DNA of 64,000 nucleotides from Pseudomaricurvus sp050633365. GTDB lineage: Bacteria; Pseudomonadota; Gammaproteobacteria; Pseudomonadales; Cellvibrionaceae. The first letter of the stretch is position 1, and each line of letters starts with the position of its first letter. Where the stretch lies: positions 1 through 64,000 of the forward strand of contig JBOEGJ010000043.1 in the NCBI GenBank assembly GCA_050633365.1, read 5' to 3'. Positions 8,579 through 18,424 of this stretch are shown here, piece by piece. The notes beneath the pieces are model-generated. The model searched no databases and was not told the origin of the DNA. It was given only the letters and a program-made list of their open reading frames with translations. The translations under genes were made by a program, and so were the position numbers.

Positions 8579-9577
8579 TTATCGCTTGCGAAGGGTATCG
8601 GTTGGGGTGCAGCCGTACACGGCTTTATAACGTTTTGAGAAATGACCAAAGCTGGTGATGCCGTAATTCATCAGCACCGCCCCAACTTGAGTATCGAGTT
8701 CATTAGCGCGGACCAATTCATCGTGAATGCAGCGCAACCGCAATTGGCGAATGTAATCACTGGGCGATAGGCTCAGGTACTTCAAAAAGCCTTTTTGCAG
8801 TGTTCTTGCGCTCACGCCCACCGTAGCGGCCATGTCGGCCAAAGAGATAGGTTCGTGAATGTGCTCTTCGATATAAGCAATGGCGCGAGTAATATGGCGT
8901 GGGCTTTGAACAACCGTATCGCTCTGGAGTTGTTCGCTGTAATTGTGAGACTGTGAGTTGAGCAGCTGCGTCATCAATAAATCGTTAGCGTGCTTTAAGA
9001 AAGCCTCGTCGCTAGCCATGGCTTTGGCCATCGAAAATTGATCGCACAAATAGTCCAAACTGCGCAACCACGCACTGCGCTGACCAGCGTTGTCAGACAT
9101 ACCCAAATCAAATGTCAGCGGTTTGTGAAGCGGGGCGTTAAGCATCTTACTGAGCTGATCTTCGAGTGCGTCTCGCTCAATCATCGCGATTAAACGACTG
9201 CTACCCTGCCCCAGATACATTTCGTAGTTGGCCGTCGGCGACACAACAACCGTGGTGCCGTTGTCGGTATCCACCGACTCTCCAGCCATGGATACTCGAG
9301 TGTGCCCTGCCAATGTCGTTTGAGTGAAAAAATACTGGTTTGATTCAGGATTGATTTTGACATCGGCGCCATAGGTGCCACACATCAAGCCAATATTATT
9401 GAAAAACAAGCCATCGTAGCGGCTCGATAGCGCCTGTTTACTGGAGAGCACGCTGAGAGAGTGGCGACTGAAGTTACGCGCAATTAGATCCTGCGCCTCA
9501 TCGATATCGGAGGACTGAAAAATCGGAAACTCTTGCAGCGGATGGCTGCTGACCTCAGCACTTGGTAGAAATGCCAT
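8579..9577 (-). CDS. AraC-family transcriptional regulator
   Basis: The protein is 332 residues from ATG 9577. It has an N-terminal ligand-binding domain of the AraC_binding_2 type (FQSSDIDEAQDLIARNFSRH near the start) and a C-terminal double helix-turn-helix (ISLADMAATVGVSARTLQKG, then SPSDYIRQLRLRCIHDEL and YGITSFGHFSKRYKAVYG). The ATG at 9577 has GAGAGCAGAG upstream and gives the usual family length; an upstream in-frame ATG at 9676 would add 33 unlikely residues. It is immediately upstream of a TonB receptor gene on the same strand and is inferred to activate it. The inducer is unknown. Confidence 0.88.
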   Translation of the reverse strand: MAFLPSAEVSSHPLQEFPIFQSSDIDEAQDLIARNFSRHSLSVLSSKQALSSRYDGLFFNNIGLMCGTYGADVKINPESNQYFFTQTTLAGHTRVSMAGESVDTDNGTTVVVSPTANYEMYLGQGSSRLIAMIERDALEDQLSKMLNAPLHKPLTFDLGMSDNAGQRSAWLRSLDYLCDQFSMAKAMASDEAFLKHANDLLMTQLLNSQSHNYSEQLQSDTVVQSPRHITRAIAYIEEHIHEPISLADMAATVGVSARTLQKGFLKYLSLSPSDYIRQLRLRCIHDELVRANELDTQVGAVLMNYGITSFGHFSKRYKAVYGCTPTDTLRKR

Positions 9578-9910
9578 GGACTCTGCTCTCTGTGTCGGTT
9601 TATTAGAATTATTGTAGGCTCTGCTTATTGACGAACTCATAAGAAGACCGATAAGTAAGTACCGATCTTTGGCCAAATACCGTTTGACGGAAAATTATTA
9701 CAAAGTTCAAAGGTAACTGTAAAGACTACCATGGTCTATAGCGATAGCTGCATCACAGATTCTAATCCGATTACGCAATATCCCACCTCTTATCTCGACC
9801 ACTAAAACCGATACACTTCTATATCACGCTAAGAATTGCAAATAGCGGTTCAGTTTTTTGAAGCTAGACCGTATCATGTGGCCTCACTCCACCTTTAGGT
9901 CTCTGAATTA
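9578..9910. other. Divergent intergenic region, AraC gene versus metal efflux operon
   Basis: These 333 bp separate the minus-strand AraC gene from the plus-strand efflux operon and must hold both promoters. A TATCAT at 9872-9877 could be a -10 box for the efflux operon, but the -35 match is poor. I see no RNA gene, clear operator or supported small ORF. Confidence 0.4.
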
Positions 9911-10258
9911 ATGAAGCCGGCACTGGTTCTCAGCTTGTTTCTATTCTGCATCATTACCAATGCAGTGATGGCTAACGCCCACAGTTTAGACGCCGATGGT
10001 ATCGACCCTAGCCACGGAGGCAGTGACCGTGCGCATATACACCTTAGTGATCATCAGGATCATCACCCGTCAGAGGGTGAGCAAAGCGACGAGCACAGCG
10101 GTCACGATGACTCTCACGTACATATTTTCTTTCACTTTATTCCCTGGAGCTCTAGCGTTTCGATTGACTTAATCTCAAAAAGCTCAAGAGTTACCAGCCT
10201 TTCCTTCGACTATTTTGGGTTAATTTACTCGCCCCCAGTCCCGCCCCCGACCGCATAA
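9911..10258 (+). CDS. Small exported His/Asp-rich protein at the head of the Czc-type operon
   Basis: This 115-residue protein has a signal peptide (LVLSLFLFCIITNAVMANA) followed by a stretch rich in His, Asp, Glu and Ser (residues 24-70, for example HIHLSDHQDHHPSEGEQSDE). A hydrophobic stretch follows and the C-terminus is proline-rich (SPPVPPPTA). Its position just before a CzcC-like gene suggests a periplasmic metal-binding or metal-buffering role. Small exported proteins with a similar proline-rich tail precede czcC in other proteobacteria, but I know of no defined function. Low sequence complexity makes any homology call weak. Confidence 0.7.
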   Translation: MKPALVLSLFLFCIITNAVMANAHSLDADGIDPSHGGSDRAHIHLSDHQDHHPSEGEQSDEHSGHDDSHVHIFFHFIPWSSSVSIDLISKSSRVTSLSFDYFGLIYSPPVPPPTA

Positions 10259-10359
10259 CTCCCTCTTACATTCGTCACTTAACGTTTAACGACGCCGCAC
10301 GACCACCGCTGTCCTGATCGGAGAGTATTACCCCTGCGCGTCCGTAATGGAGTTATCCC

Positions 10360-11688
10360 ATGCTAATTTTTCAGTCGTTCTCTGTTGAACGCATTGCCCA
10401 AACTCGCCTGCGAAAAATGCTGGCGTCGACGGCCCTCGTCGTGCTGATCGCGAGCACGAGTTCGGCAACTGCCGAGGCAAAACCCCTCTCCCTCGCCGAG
10501 GCCCTTCAACGAAGTTTGTCCCAGAACCCACAACTTCAACGCTATCCATTCATGGAAAGAAAAGCCGAAGCCCTGCGACTGCAAGCGAGCTTACAGCCGA
10601 CACCAACGCTCAAATTGAGCGTCGCCAATGTCATGGGGAACAATGAGTTTTCTGCGACCGACAGCGCCGAAACCACCCTGGGGCTCAGCCAATTGATAGA
10701 ACTGGGTGATAAGCGACAGGCGCGTATCGGTCTGAGCGATGCACGCTGGCAACAAACGCTAGCCAACTATGAGTTGGCTCGTCTAGAGCTTCTCGCTGAA
10801 ACCGGTCGCCGCTATTACAAGCTGCTTAACACCCAAACCTACCGCGAGCAATTGAGTGAGCGCGCTCGATTGGAACAATCGGCACTGGCTATAATCAAGC
10901 ACCGAGTTAACGCCGGCGCCGTCGGTGCGGCGGACGCCGCAAAGATGGAGCTCAAGCTTGGGCAAACGGAGCTGCAACTGCTTCAGCTAAATCATCAGCT
11001 TCAACAGCAACAATCTGAGTTATCGAGCCTGTGGCTCAACGACGTTGATTACTCGAGCGTTGAAGGCAATCTGTTTAAGTTGCCGGCTGCTATCGACATA
11101 GCCCTGCTGTTGCAAAAGCTAGATAGATCCCCACTGATTCAGCAAAAGATCCGATTGAGCCAACTCGCCGATGCTGAAGTGACTCGAGAAAAATCTCGCA
11201 GCAGTAGCGATCTGACCGTCGGCTTTGGTGTGAGAGATTTTCAATCCTCCAACTCTCAAGCCTTGGTTTTTGATCTGTCCATGCCCCTCACCCTGAGCAA
11301 TCCCAATCGAGGAAGACTCGCGGCGGCCTACAGCGAACAACAGTGGGCCTATGAGGATCGAGAACTTAAACGGCGAGAACTGGCGTTAGCGCTTAAGAGC
11401 CTTAGCGTTGGCTTCGACAACCGACGAATAGAAGCGACGAGGCTGGGCAAACAATTGTTGCCAAAAGCGCAAGAGTTACTCAAGGAAGTTGAACTTGGTT
11501 ATCAGCGTGGAATCTATTCGGTACTGCAATGGATCGATGCGCAAGATGAACTTTTTGCCCTCAAACAGCAACAGCTTCAGCTACACACCACTCTCTATTT
11601 ACAGCGTTTGGAAGTGGAACGGATTAGCGGTCAAGCGCTAGACACCCAGCCAAAAACTCATCCTTCACACTCTGCGCCCGAGGCATAA
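10360..11688 (+). CDS. czcC: CzcC-like outer-membrane factor (TolC family)
   Basis: This is the outer-membrane channel of a tripartite metal efflux pump. The 442-residue protein has an N-terminal membrane segment or signal (MLASTALVVLIASTSSATAEA), then long alpha-helical, Gln/Leu-rich coiled-coil regions typical of the two OEP repeats (ETTLGLSQLIELGDKRQARI in the first, FDLSMPLTLSNPNRGRLAAA in the second). GLSQLIELGDKR is characteristic of the CzcC branch. GGAG precedes ATG 10360. The CzcB-like gene follows after 4 bp, so the two are translationally close. Confidence 0.9.
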   Translation: MLIFQSFSVERIAQTRLRKMLASTALVVLIASTSSATAEAKPLSLAEALQRSLSQNPQLQRYPFMERKAEALRLQASLQPTPTLKLSVANVMGNNEFSATDSAETTLGLSQLIELGDKRQARIGLSDARWQQTLANYELARLELLAETGRRYYKLLNTQTYREQLSERARLEQSALAIIKHRVNAGAVGAADAAKMELKLGQTELQLLQLNHQLQQQQSELSSLWLNDVDYSSVEGNLFKLPAAIDIALLLQKLDRSPLIQQKIRLSQLADAEVTREKSRSSSDLTVGFGVRDFQSSNSQALVFDLSMPLTLSNPNRGRLAAAYSEQQWAYEDRELKRRELALALKSLSVGFDNRRIEATRLGKQLLPKAQELLKEVELGYQRGIYSVLQWIDAQDELFALKQQQLQLHTTLYLQRLEVERISGQALDTQPKTHPSHSAPEA

Positions 11689-11692
11689 TGTC

Positions 11693-12970
11693 ATGTTGAA
11701 TCCCCTTTTTAGAACAACCGCTTTTCGCCTACTGTCGCTATGGATGAGTGCTGCGTCTATTGCAACAACACTTGTTATCTCCAGCGCAACCCTTGCCAGT
11801 GGAGACCATGCACATGACGCGGGCCATCACGATCAAGAACCCTTAGCGCAAGAGGGACCTCACGGCGGAAAACTCCTGAGCGATGGAAATTTTTCGGTCG
11901 AGATTACCGTTTTTGAAACTGGTGTTGAGCCGGAAATGCGCTTGTATTTCTACGCCGACAAAACCCCGATTTCGACCGACTCGGTGGATGTGTCTGTGGT
12001 CTTGGATCGACTCGGCGGCGTACAAGATCTGTTGAGCTTTTATCGTGAACAGGATTATTGGGTTAGCGACCAAATTATTCGCGAACCTCACTCCTACGAT
12101 GTCACTGTCGAAATCACTTGGCAAAACCGAAACATGCGCTGGCAGTACGCCAGCCATGAAGGCAGAAGCCAGTTGACCGAAAGACACCAGAAACAGGCAC
12201 AGATTCAAACCGAAATTGCCGCGAAACAAACTCTCGAGTTCACCAACACCTTGTTTGGAGTCATCGAGACGCCGGAGAATCAAATCTTCAACATCAGTGC
12301 CCCTTACGCGGGAATCGTCACAAAAATACACGTCAACACCGGAGACAAGGTAAAACGCGGGCAGACTCTGCTCACCATACGCAATCGTTCAACACTGCAA
12401 AATTACTCGGTGAAAAGCCCGACCGACGGCGAAGTGAGTGAGCGACAGGTCAATCAGGGCGCGCGCGCCGATGAACAGGTGTTGATGAGCATCAGTGATC
12501 TCTCCAACGTCTGGGTTGAGATGTCGGCCTTTCCCGAAGATATCGAACAATTGGCCATCGGCCAAACCGTCACTGTGACAGACATGCACGATCACGATCA
12601 AGCTCAAGGAAAAATCGAGTACATTGCACCGCAAATGACCGCGGGCCATATCGCCCGAGCTCGGGTGACGATCGCCAATCCTGAGGGGCATTGGCGCCCG
12701 GGCATGCATGTGGAAGCGAGCATTGCCACCGAGACCGTCGATGCAGCTTTGGCCGTTGAAAAAATCGCACTGCAAACCTTTCGCGATATGGATGTCGTCT
12801 TCGCCAAATACGGCAACACCTTCGAGGTTCGTATGCTCGAACTGGGTAAAGACGACGGCCGCTATGTTGAAGTACTCAGCGGCCTTGAACCCGGTACCGT
12901 TTACGTCACCCAAAACAGCTATCTGTTAAAAGCGGACGTTCTAAAAGATGGGGCCAGTCATGATCACTGA
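11693..12970 (+). CDS. czcB: CzcB-like periplasmic adaptor (membrane fusion protein)
   Basis: It bridges the inner-membrane RND pump and the outer-membrane channel. The 425-residue protein has an N-terminal signal or anchor, then a His-rich stretch (GDHAHDAGHHDQ) and a CzcB-type N-terminal domain (GPHGGKLLSDGNFSVEITVF). A lipoyl/barrel-sandwich domain follows (FNISAPYAGIVTKIHVNTGD ... SPTDGEVSERQVNQGA), then beta-barrel and membrane-proximal domains. The tail is again His-containing (DGASHDH). These His clusters suggest metal capture in the periplasm. It is the third gene of the operon, 51 bp before the pump gene. Confidence 0.9.
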   Translation: MLNPLFRTTAFRLLSLWMSAASIATTLVISSATLASGDHAHDAGHHDQEPLAQEGPHGGKLLSDGNFSVEITVFETGVEPEMRLYFYADKTPISTDSVDVSVVLDRLGGVQDLLSFYREQDYWVSDQIIREPHSYDVTVEITWQNRNMRWQYASHEGRSQLTERHQKQAQIQTEIAAKQTLEFTNTLFGVIETPENQIFNISAPYAGIVTKIHVNTGDKVKRGQTLLTIRNRSTLQNYSVKSPTDGEVSERQVNQGARADEQVLMSISDLSNVWVEMSAFPEDIEQLAIGQTVTVTDMHDHDQAQGKIEYIAPQMTAGHIARARVTIANPEGHWRPGMHVEASIATETVDAALAVEKIALQTFRDMDVVFAKYGNTFEVRMLELGKDDGRYVEVLSGLEPGTVYVTQNSYLLKADVLKDGASHDH

Positions 12971-13021
12971 TGCCAACAAAACGTCTTTTAACTTGCCGCT
13001 TTTAACCCCTAGGAAAAAACC

Positions 13022-16000
13022 ATGAATGCATTCATTTCTTTCGCCGTGTATCGGCGTTGGCTGATGTTGGCAGTCACCGCAATGGTGGCAGTGATCGGTG
13101 TTTACAGCACACTGTCATTGCCTATCGATGCGGTTCCCGATATCACCAATGTTCAAGTACAAATCAATTCCAAGGCCGACGGACTCTCACCATTGGAGAC
13201 CGAACAGAGAATTACCTATCTGATTGAGAACGCCATGGCGGGTATTCCCAAACAGCAAAATACCCGCTCACTGTCCCGTTATGGACTGTCTCAGGTAACC
13301 GTCATTTTTGAAGAGGGCACCGATATCTATTGGGCCCGACAACAAATCGGCGAGCGCCTGCAATCGGTTCGCGAGCAACTACCCGCTGGCGTTTCGCCCG
13401 CACTGGGGCCCATCGCCAGCGGTCTTGGGGAGATTTTCACCTACGCCGTCACCACCCGCGAGGGAGCCTTAACAGCCCAGGGAAAGCCCTACTCTCTGGA
13501 GGATTTACGCACGGTACAAGATTGGATCATTCGCCCTCAGCTGGTAAAAATTCCGGGTATCACGGAAATTAATAGCGTTGGGGGTTACGCCCGTGAATAC
13601 CAGGTGGCGCCTAATCCGGGGAAAATGTTGGCCTATAAAGTCAGTCTTGAAGATCTCATTCAGGCCTTGGAAAACAACAACCAGAATTCTGGTGCAGGTT
13701 ATATAGAACGCAATGGCGAACAGTGGCTAATTCGATCGCCGGGCCAGCTATCGAATCTGAGCGACATCGAAAATGTGGTCATCACCAAACGCGACGATGC
13801 ACCGGTGCGGGTAAAAGACGTGGCTAAAGTGGGTTACGGAAAAGAACTCAGAACCGGCGCCGCCACCCTCAACGGTGAAGAAGCCGTACTCGGCACGACC
13901 TTTATGCTCTTGGGCGAAAACAGCCGCACGGTATCGGTAGCGGTGGCCGAAAAGCTTAAAGTCATTAATCGCAGTCTGCCCAAGGGGGTTGTTGCCAAAC
14001 CGCTCTATGATCGTACCACTCTGGTGGACAAAACCATTCGCACGGTACAGACCAATTTGTTTGAAGGTGCGGTACTGGTCATCGCGGTGCTCTTCACTCT
14101 GTTGGGAAATATTCGTGCGGCGTTGATTACTGCCATGGTGATTCCCCTGAGTATGTTGTTTGCGCTCACCGGCATGGCGGCCGGACGAGTGTCTGGCAAT
14201 CTAATGAGTCTCGGTGCCATCGATTTTGGTTTGATTGTCGACGGCGCGGTTATCGTCACCGAAAACGCTCTGCGACGCTTGGGCTTGGCGCAGAAACAAC
14301 GCGGTCGATTACTGACGTTGAACGAGCGACTCGAAGAGGTCATCCTCAGCACCAAAGAAGTCTTCAGCCCAGCGGTGTTTGGTGTGCTTATTATTATGTT
14401 GGTTTACTTGCCTATCTTCGCGCTATCGGGTGTCGAGGGAAAGATGTTTCACCCCATGGCATTTACCGTTGTCGCCGCGCTATTAGGTGCACTGGTATTA
14501 TCTGTGACTTTTGTGCCCGCCGCGATTGCCATCTTTATTCGCGGTAAGGTCAGTGAAGACGAAAATCGAGTCATGGCAAAAGCTCGTCAAGGGTACCGAC
14601 CAATTGTCGAGTATTCGGTGAATAAACCTCTGCCAATGATTGCTGGCGCCTTGGCGCTACTTATTGCCAGCGGTTGGCAACTGAGCCGACTCGGTACCGA
14701 GTTTTTACCGCAACTTGACGAGCACGATATCGCCTTGCATGCGCTGAGAATTCCCGGCACCAGCCTCGAGCAATCTGTGGCGATGCAAAAACACGTGGAG
14801 GCGGCAGTCATGTCGATCCCCGAAGTGGATCAGGTGTTTGCCAAAATTGGTACGCCGGAAATCGCCACCGACCCCATGCCGCCCAACGTCGCCGATACTT
14901 TTTTGATGCTCAAACCACGGAACCAATGGCCTGACTCTGAAAAGAACAAAGCGCAATTGATAGAGGAAATCCGCCAAGCGGTCGAGCAGGTGCCGGGCAA
15001 CAAGTATGAATTAACTCAACCCATCGAGATGCGTTTCAACGAGTTGATTGCGGGAGTTCGCTCTGATGTGGCGGTGAGAATCTATGGCGACGATATGGAC
15101 AGTCTCAACTCCATCGGTAAAAACGCCGAGTCAATTCTATCGACAATCAAGGGCGCCAAAGATGTAAGAGTCGAGCAGAGCACCGGCTTGCCAACCCTCA
15201 CCATAGAGCCAGAGCGCGATCATTTAGCGCTACTCGGATTGACGGTGGCCGATCTTCAGCGGGCGGTTCAAGCGGCAATTGGCGGGGTGCAAACGGGCAT
15301 CATCTATGAAGGTGATCGACGCTTTAAACTGCTGGTTCGACTCGATGAGTCTTTTCAGAAAGACGAGAGTAAACTGGCGAAGCTGCCGATAAATCTTCCC
15401 ATCTCTGCGGTTGATGGTGGCAATCAAGAACTTCGCTATGTGCCGCTGGGTGAAGTGGCTAAGATTGTAAAAACCTTAGGCCCCAATCAGATCAATCGTC
15501 AAGACGGCAAACGCAACCTCGTGGTTACTGCGAATGTTGAAGGTCGGGATTTGGGCTCCTTTATCACCGAGCTGCAAACAACCATCAACTCGGATCTCGT
15601 CATCCCCCCGGGCTACTGGATCGAATACGGTGGAACCTTCGAACAACTGCAATCGGCCAGTCAACGTTTAATGATTGTGGTACCGATTACCTTGCTGTTG
15701 ATTCTGGGTTTGTTGTACAGCAGTTTCAACTCATTAAGAGACGCACTGATTGTCTTCACTGGTGTTCCCATGGCTCTCACTGGTGGCGTGATTGCACTGA
15801 GTTTGCGCGAACTGCCACTTTCCATTTCGGCGGCGGTTGGTTTTATCGCTTTGTCGGGTGTGGCCGTGCTTAATGGCGTGGTGATGCTGTCATTTATTCG
15901 CGAACTGCGAGTTCGAGGGCTCAGCCTGAAACACGCGATTTTAGACGGCGCTAGCCAACGTCTGCGGCCGGTACTCATGACCGCCCTAGTCGCCAGCTTG

Positions 16001-16168
16001 GGATTTTTTCCTATGGCTTTTAACACGGGAACCGGCGCCGAAGTTCAACGCCCTTTGGCCACGGTCGTCATTGGAGGAATTGTTTCTTCAACCCTGCTAA
16101 CGCTGATTGTATTGCCCGCACTTTATAGTGCCGTTCATCGCTGGTCGCTTAAGGAGACGTCGTCTTAG
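13022..16168 (+). CDS. czcA: CzcA-like heavy-metal efflux RND pump
   Basis: This inner-membrane proton/metal antiporter has 1048 residues, typical of the HME-RND family, with 12 transmembrane segments in two halves and two large periplasmic loops. The fourth transmembrane helix reads DFGLIVDGAVIVTENALRRL. Its D401, D407 and E414 align with the proton-relay residues D402, D408 and E415 of CzcA, and this pattern marks the divalent-cation class (Zn, Co, Cd, Ni) rather than the Cu/Ag class. No metal-responsive regulator is encoded nearby, so control must come from elsewhere. Confidence 0.92.
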   Translation: MNAFISFAVYRRWLMLAVTAMVAVIGVYSTLSLPIDAVPDITNVQVQINSKADGLSPLETEQRITYLIENAMAGIPKQQNTRSLSRYGLSQVTVIFEEGTDIYWARQQIGERLQSVREQLPAGVSPALGPIASGLGEIFTYAVTTREGALTAQGKPYSLEDLRTVQDWIIRPQLVKIPGITEINSVGGYAREYQVAPNPGKMLAYKVSLEDLIQALENNNQNSGAGYIERNGEQWLIRSPGQLSNLSDIENVVITKRDDAPVRVKDVAKVGYGKELRTGAATLNGEEAVLGTTFMLLGENSRTVSVAVAEKLKVINRSLPKGVVAKPLYDRTTLVDKTIRTVQTNLFEGAVLVIAVLFTLLGNIRAALITAMVIPLSMLFALTGMAAGRVSGNLMSLGAIDFGLIVDGAVIVTENALRRLGLAQKQRGRLLTLNERLEEVILSTKEVFSPAVFGVLIIMLVYLPIFALSGVEGKMFHPMAFTVVAALLGALVLSVTFVPAAIAIFIRGKVSEDENRVMAKARQGYRPIVEYSVNKPLPMIAGALALLIASGWQLSRLGTEFLPQLDEHDIALHALRIPGTSLEQSVAMQKHVEAAVMSIPEVDQVFAKIGTPEIATDPMPPNVADTFLMLKPRNQWPDSEKNKAQLIEEIRQAVEQVPGNKYELTQPIEMRFNELIAGVRSDVAVRIYGDDMDSLNSIGKNAESILSTIKGAKDVRVEQSTGLPTLTIEPERDHLALLGLTVADLQRAVQAAIGGVQTGIIYEGDRRFKLLVRLDESFQKDESKLAKLPINLPISAVDGGNQELRYVPLGEVAKIVKTLGPNQINRQDGKRNLVVTANVEGRDLGSFITELQTTINSDLVIPPGYWIEYGGTFEQLQSASQRLMIVVPITLLLILGLLYSSFNSLRDALIVFTGVPMALTGGVIALSLRELPLSISAAVGFIALSGVAVLNGVVMLSFIRELRVRGLSLKHAILDGASQRLRPVLMTALVASLGFFPMAFNTGTGAEVQRPLATVVIGGIVSSTLLTLIVLPALYSAVHRWSLKETSS

Positions 16169-16230
16169 GTTGGCACCACGCTTTTTTCCTAGTGAATAAG
16201 GGATAAGGGAATGAGTAGCGCCTAAACTCG

Positions 16231-16255
16231 CAACGCCATGACAATCATGGCGTTG
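16231..16255. terminator. Hairpin between convergent czcA-like and lacI-type genes
   Basis: CAACGCCATG (16231-16240) and CATGGCGTTG (16246-16255) form a perfect 10-bp stem with a 5-nt loop. It overlaps the stop codon of the LacI gene (16245-16247). No strong T-tract follows, so termination is inferred from position and stem strength. Confidence 0.5.
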
Positions 16256-17330
16256 CTTCAGGTGGCGCTACTGATTCTCTGATTTGCAATTCGCAAGACA
16301 GGACTTCAGCACAAGATCCTAAACTCACATCAGAAGTGTGAGTGTTATTTCCACGCACTTGATCAACCAATAGCTGAGTCGCTTTCGAAATCATTTGTTC
16401 GACGGGCTGTTGCACCGTCGTTAACATGGGCCAAGTTTGAACCGCCTGAGGCGAGTCATCAAATCCCACCACCGACAATTGCTGTGGAACCTCAATACCC
16501 TTCTTGCGCGCTGCCACCAATACCGCACAGGCCATGTCATCACTGCTGGCAAAAATGGCGGTTGGCCTAGGTGTTTGACTGAGCAGTTGCTGCGCGCATT
16601 GATGACCCGAACTGAAATCAAAATACCCTTGCGAAATCCATTCTGGGTTTTGTTCTAGTGCGTTATCACTTAGGGCTTGCCGATATCCCTGTAAGCGCAA
16701 GTAACTGGCACTGTGATCGGGATGACCGACAATGTGCCCAATACGGCGATGTCCTTGATCGATCAAATACTGACAGATATCTTGGGCAGCTTTTTGATCA
16801 TCACAACCCACCGACGGTGCACCTTCGACGATATCTGGCGCCACACAAGAAACCGTAATATCCGCAGCAATAAGGGCCTGGCGCAATGATTGATTTTCGG
16901 TGAGCGGAGGCGTCAACACCACACCATCCAACCGTGCCTCTTTGATCTGCGCAATCAACCATGAGGCCAAATTTGGTTGATGGTAATCACAGGGCAATAT
17001 CACCAAACCAAAACCGCGATCACGGCAAGCCTCCAAGGCTCCGCTCTGAGCCCGCATGACGTAACTGGCACTGGGATTGGAATAGACCAATCCCAACAAG
17101 AAGGATTTTCGCCCAGCGAGACTGCGGGCCGACTGACTGGGCTGATACCCCAATGCCGCCGCTGCCGCGAGTACTTTCTCCCGCGTCGAATCGCGCACAC
17201 TGGGCTCTTTATTGATCACTCTGGAGACGGTTTTCAACGACACCCCCGCCCGTTCTGCGACATCGTAAATCGTCGCAGAAGCACTCGCCACTTTCGGCTG
17301 CACAGATAAAGGTTGTGTTTTTTTACTCAT
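16245..17330 (-). CDS. LacI/GalR-family transcriptional regulator
   Basis: The protein is 361 residues. The N-terminal LacI helix-turn-helix spans about residues 19-70 (ATIYDVAERAGVSLKTVSRV, then GYQPSQSARSLAG as the hinge helix). A periplasmic-binding-protein-like effector domain follows, with GLVYSNPSASYV and a dimer interface near IFASSDDMACAVL. It lies 116 bp downstream of glucokinase on the same strand. The perfect 14-bp palindrome upstream of that gene is the expected operator form, so I infer that it represses its own operon in response to a sugar or sugar phosphate. Other sugar genes elsewhere may also be targets. Confidence 0.9.
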   Translation of the reverse strand: MSKKTQPLSVQPKVASASATIYDVAERAGVSLKTVSRVINKEPSVRDSTREKVLAAAAALGYQPSQSARSLAGRKSFLLGLVYSNPSASYVMRAQSGALEACRDRGFGLVILPCDYHQPNLASWLIAQIKEARLDGVVLTPPLTENQSLRQALIAADITVSCVAPDIVEGAPSVGCDDQKAAQDICQYLIDQGHRRIGHIVGHPDHSASYLRLQGYRQALSDNALEQNPEWISQGYFDFSSGHQCAQQLLSQTPRPTAIFASSDDMACAVLVAARKKGIEVPQQLSVVGFDDSPQAVQTWPMLTTVQQPVEQMISKATQLLVDQVRGNNTHTSDVSLGSCAEVLSCELQIRESVAPPEATP

Positions 17331-17446
17331 AAAGCGGTCGCCGCCTCCCTACGCCAAGTTGGCGCAAGCATAACTCAATCGAGCCCGATCAGGTTAATGC
17401 AGGCGCATCGTATGAGCGCCTCAAAAACGACTGTCCCAAAAACGAT

Positions 17447-18424
17447 TCAAAGCCCCGCCAAACTGTCTTCAAGCCAGGCCGCGGCACCGATCAACGCTGG
17501 GTGCTTATGAACGATGAGATAAACGGGAATCGAATCCATAAAGCCTGCCAGGGCACCTCGCTCTTTCATGCGACGCTCAAAGCCGCTGGCGCGGAAGAAC
17601 TCAACCATTCGCGGTAAAATACCACCGCCAAGATAGACACCGCCCTTGGCTACATAGGTGACTACCGAGTTGCCCACCAGAGTGCCTATACCGTCGCAAA
17701 AGATATTCATCGCTTCCAGCGCCAAGGTCTCGCCCTTGTCAAAAGCGCGCTCCGACACTTCGCCGCCGCTGACAACACGATCGGGGCAGTTATCGATCTC
17801 TGCCAAGGTGTTATAGAGAGTCACCAACCCCAAGCCAGAGATCAAATGTTGCGCACACAAATAGCCGCCCGATTGCAGTCGTTGTGCCAGCTGATGCTCT
17901 CGCGGTGTTTGCGCCGCGTAGGCCACATGGCCGCCCTCTCCCGGCACCGGAACCCAGCGATCCGCGGTATAAACCAAGGCCGCTACACCCAAGCCGGTGC
18001 CGGGCCCGACAATGGCTTTTGGTGCCTGGGGCTGAGCTTCTCCGGCGAGGATTTCCACCGTATCGCCGTCGCCTAAATGAGGTACCGAGCAGGCCAAGGC
18101 GGCAAAGTCGTTGAGTATGAGCAGAGAGTCAAAGCCCAAAGACTGGCGAGATTTCTCTATCGAAAATACCCAATTCACGTTGGTAAAACGTATTTCATCA
18201 CCTGCCACCGGACCGGCGACGGCAATACAGGCACGCTTTGGCACAGGCCCCTCGAGAGTGTCGAGATACGCGGCGACGCAAGCCTCAAAGGTCTGGTATT
18301 CACCAGTGACCAAGTCTCGAGTCTGACTCATTTGGTAGCCTTGGTCATTTCTACCCGTGACGATACTGAAGCGCGCGTTGGTGCCGCCAATATCGGACAC
18401 AAGAAAAGGAAAGAGTGTATTCAT
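17447..18424 (-). CDS. glk: Glucokinase
   Basis: It phosphorylates glucose to glucose 6-phosphate with ATP in the cytosol. The 325-residue protein fits the bacterial Glk family (not ROK): phosphate-binding SDIGGTNARFSIV (residues 10-22), catalytic Asp in LILNDFAALACS (D106), GPGTGLGVAAL, the glucose-binding PGEGGHVAYA and GGILPRMVEFF. GGAG lies about 10 nt before ATG 18424. It is followed by a LacI regulator and preceded by a LacI-type operator, so it is probably induced by a particular carbohydrate. No transporter or glycosidase is adjacent. Confidence 0.95.
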   Translation of the reverse strand: MNTLFPFLVSDIGGTNARFSIVTGRNDQGYQMSQTRDLVTGEYQTFEACVAAYLDTLEGPVPKRACIAVAGPVAGDEIRFTNVNWVFSIEKSRQSLGFDSLLILNDFAALACSVPHLGDGDTVEILAGEAQPQAPKAIVGPGTGLGVAALVYTADRWVPVPGEGGHVAYAAQTPREHQLAQRLQSGGYLCAQHLISGLGLVTLYNTLAEIDNCPDRVVSGGEVSERAFDKGETLALEAMNIFCDGIGTLVGNSVVTYVAKGGVYLGGGILPRMVEFFRASGFERRMKERGALAGFMDSIPVYLIVHKHPALIGAAAWLEDSLAGL

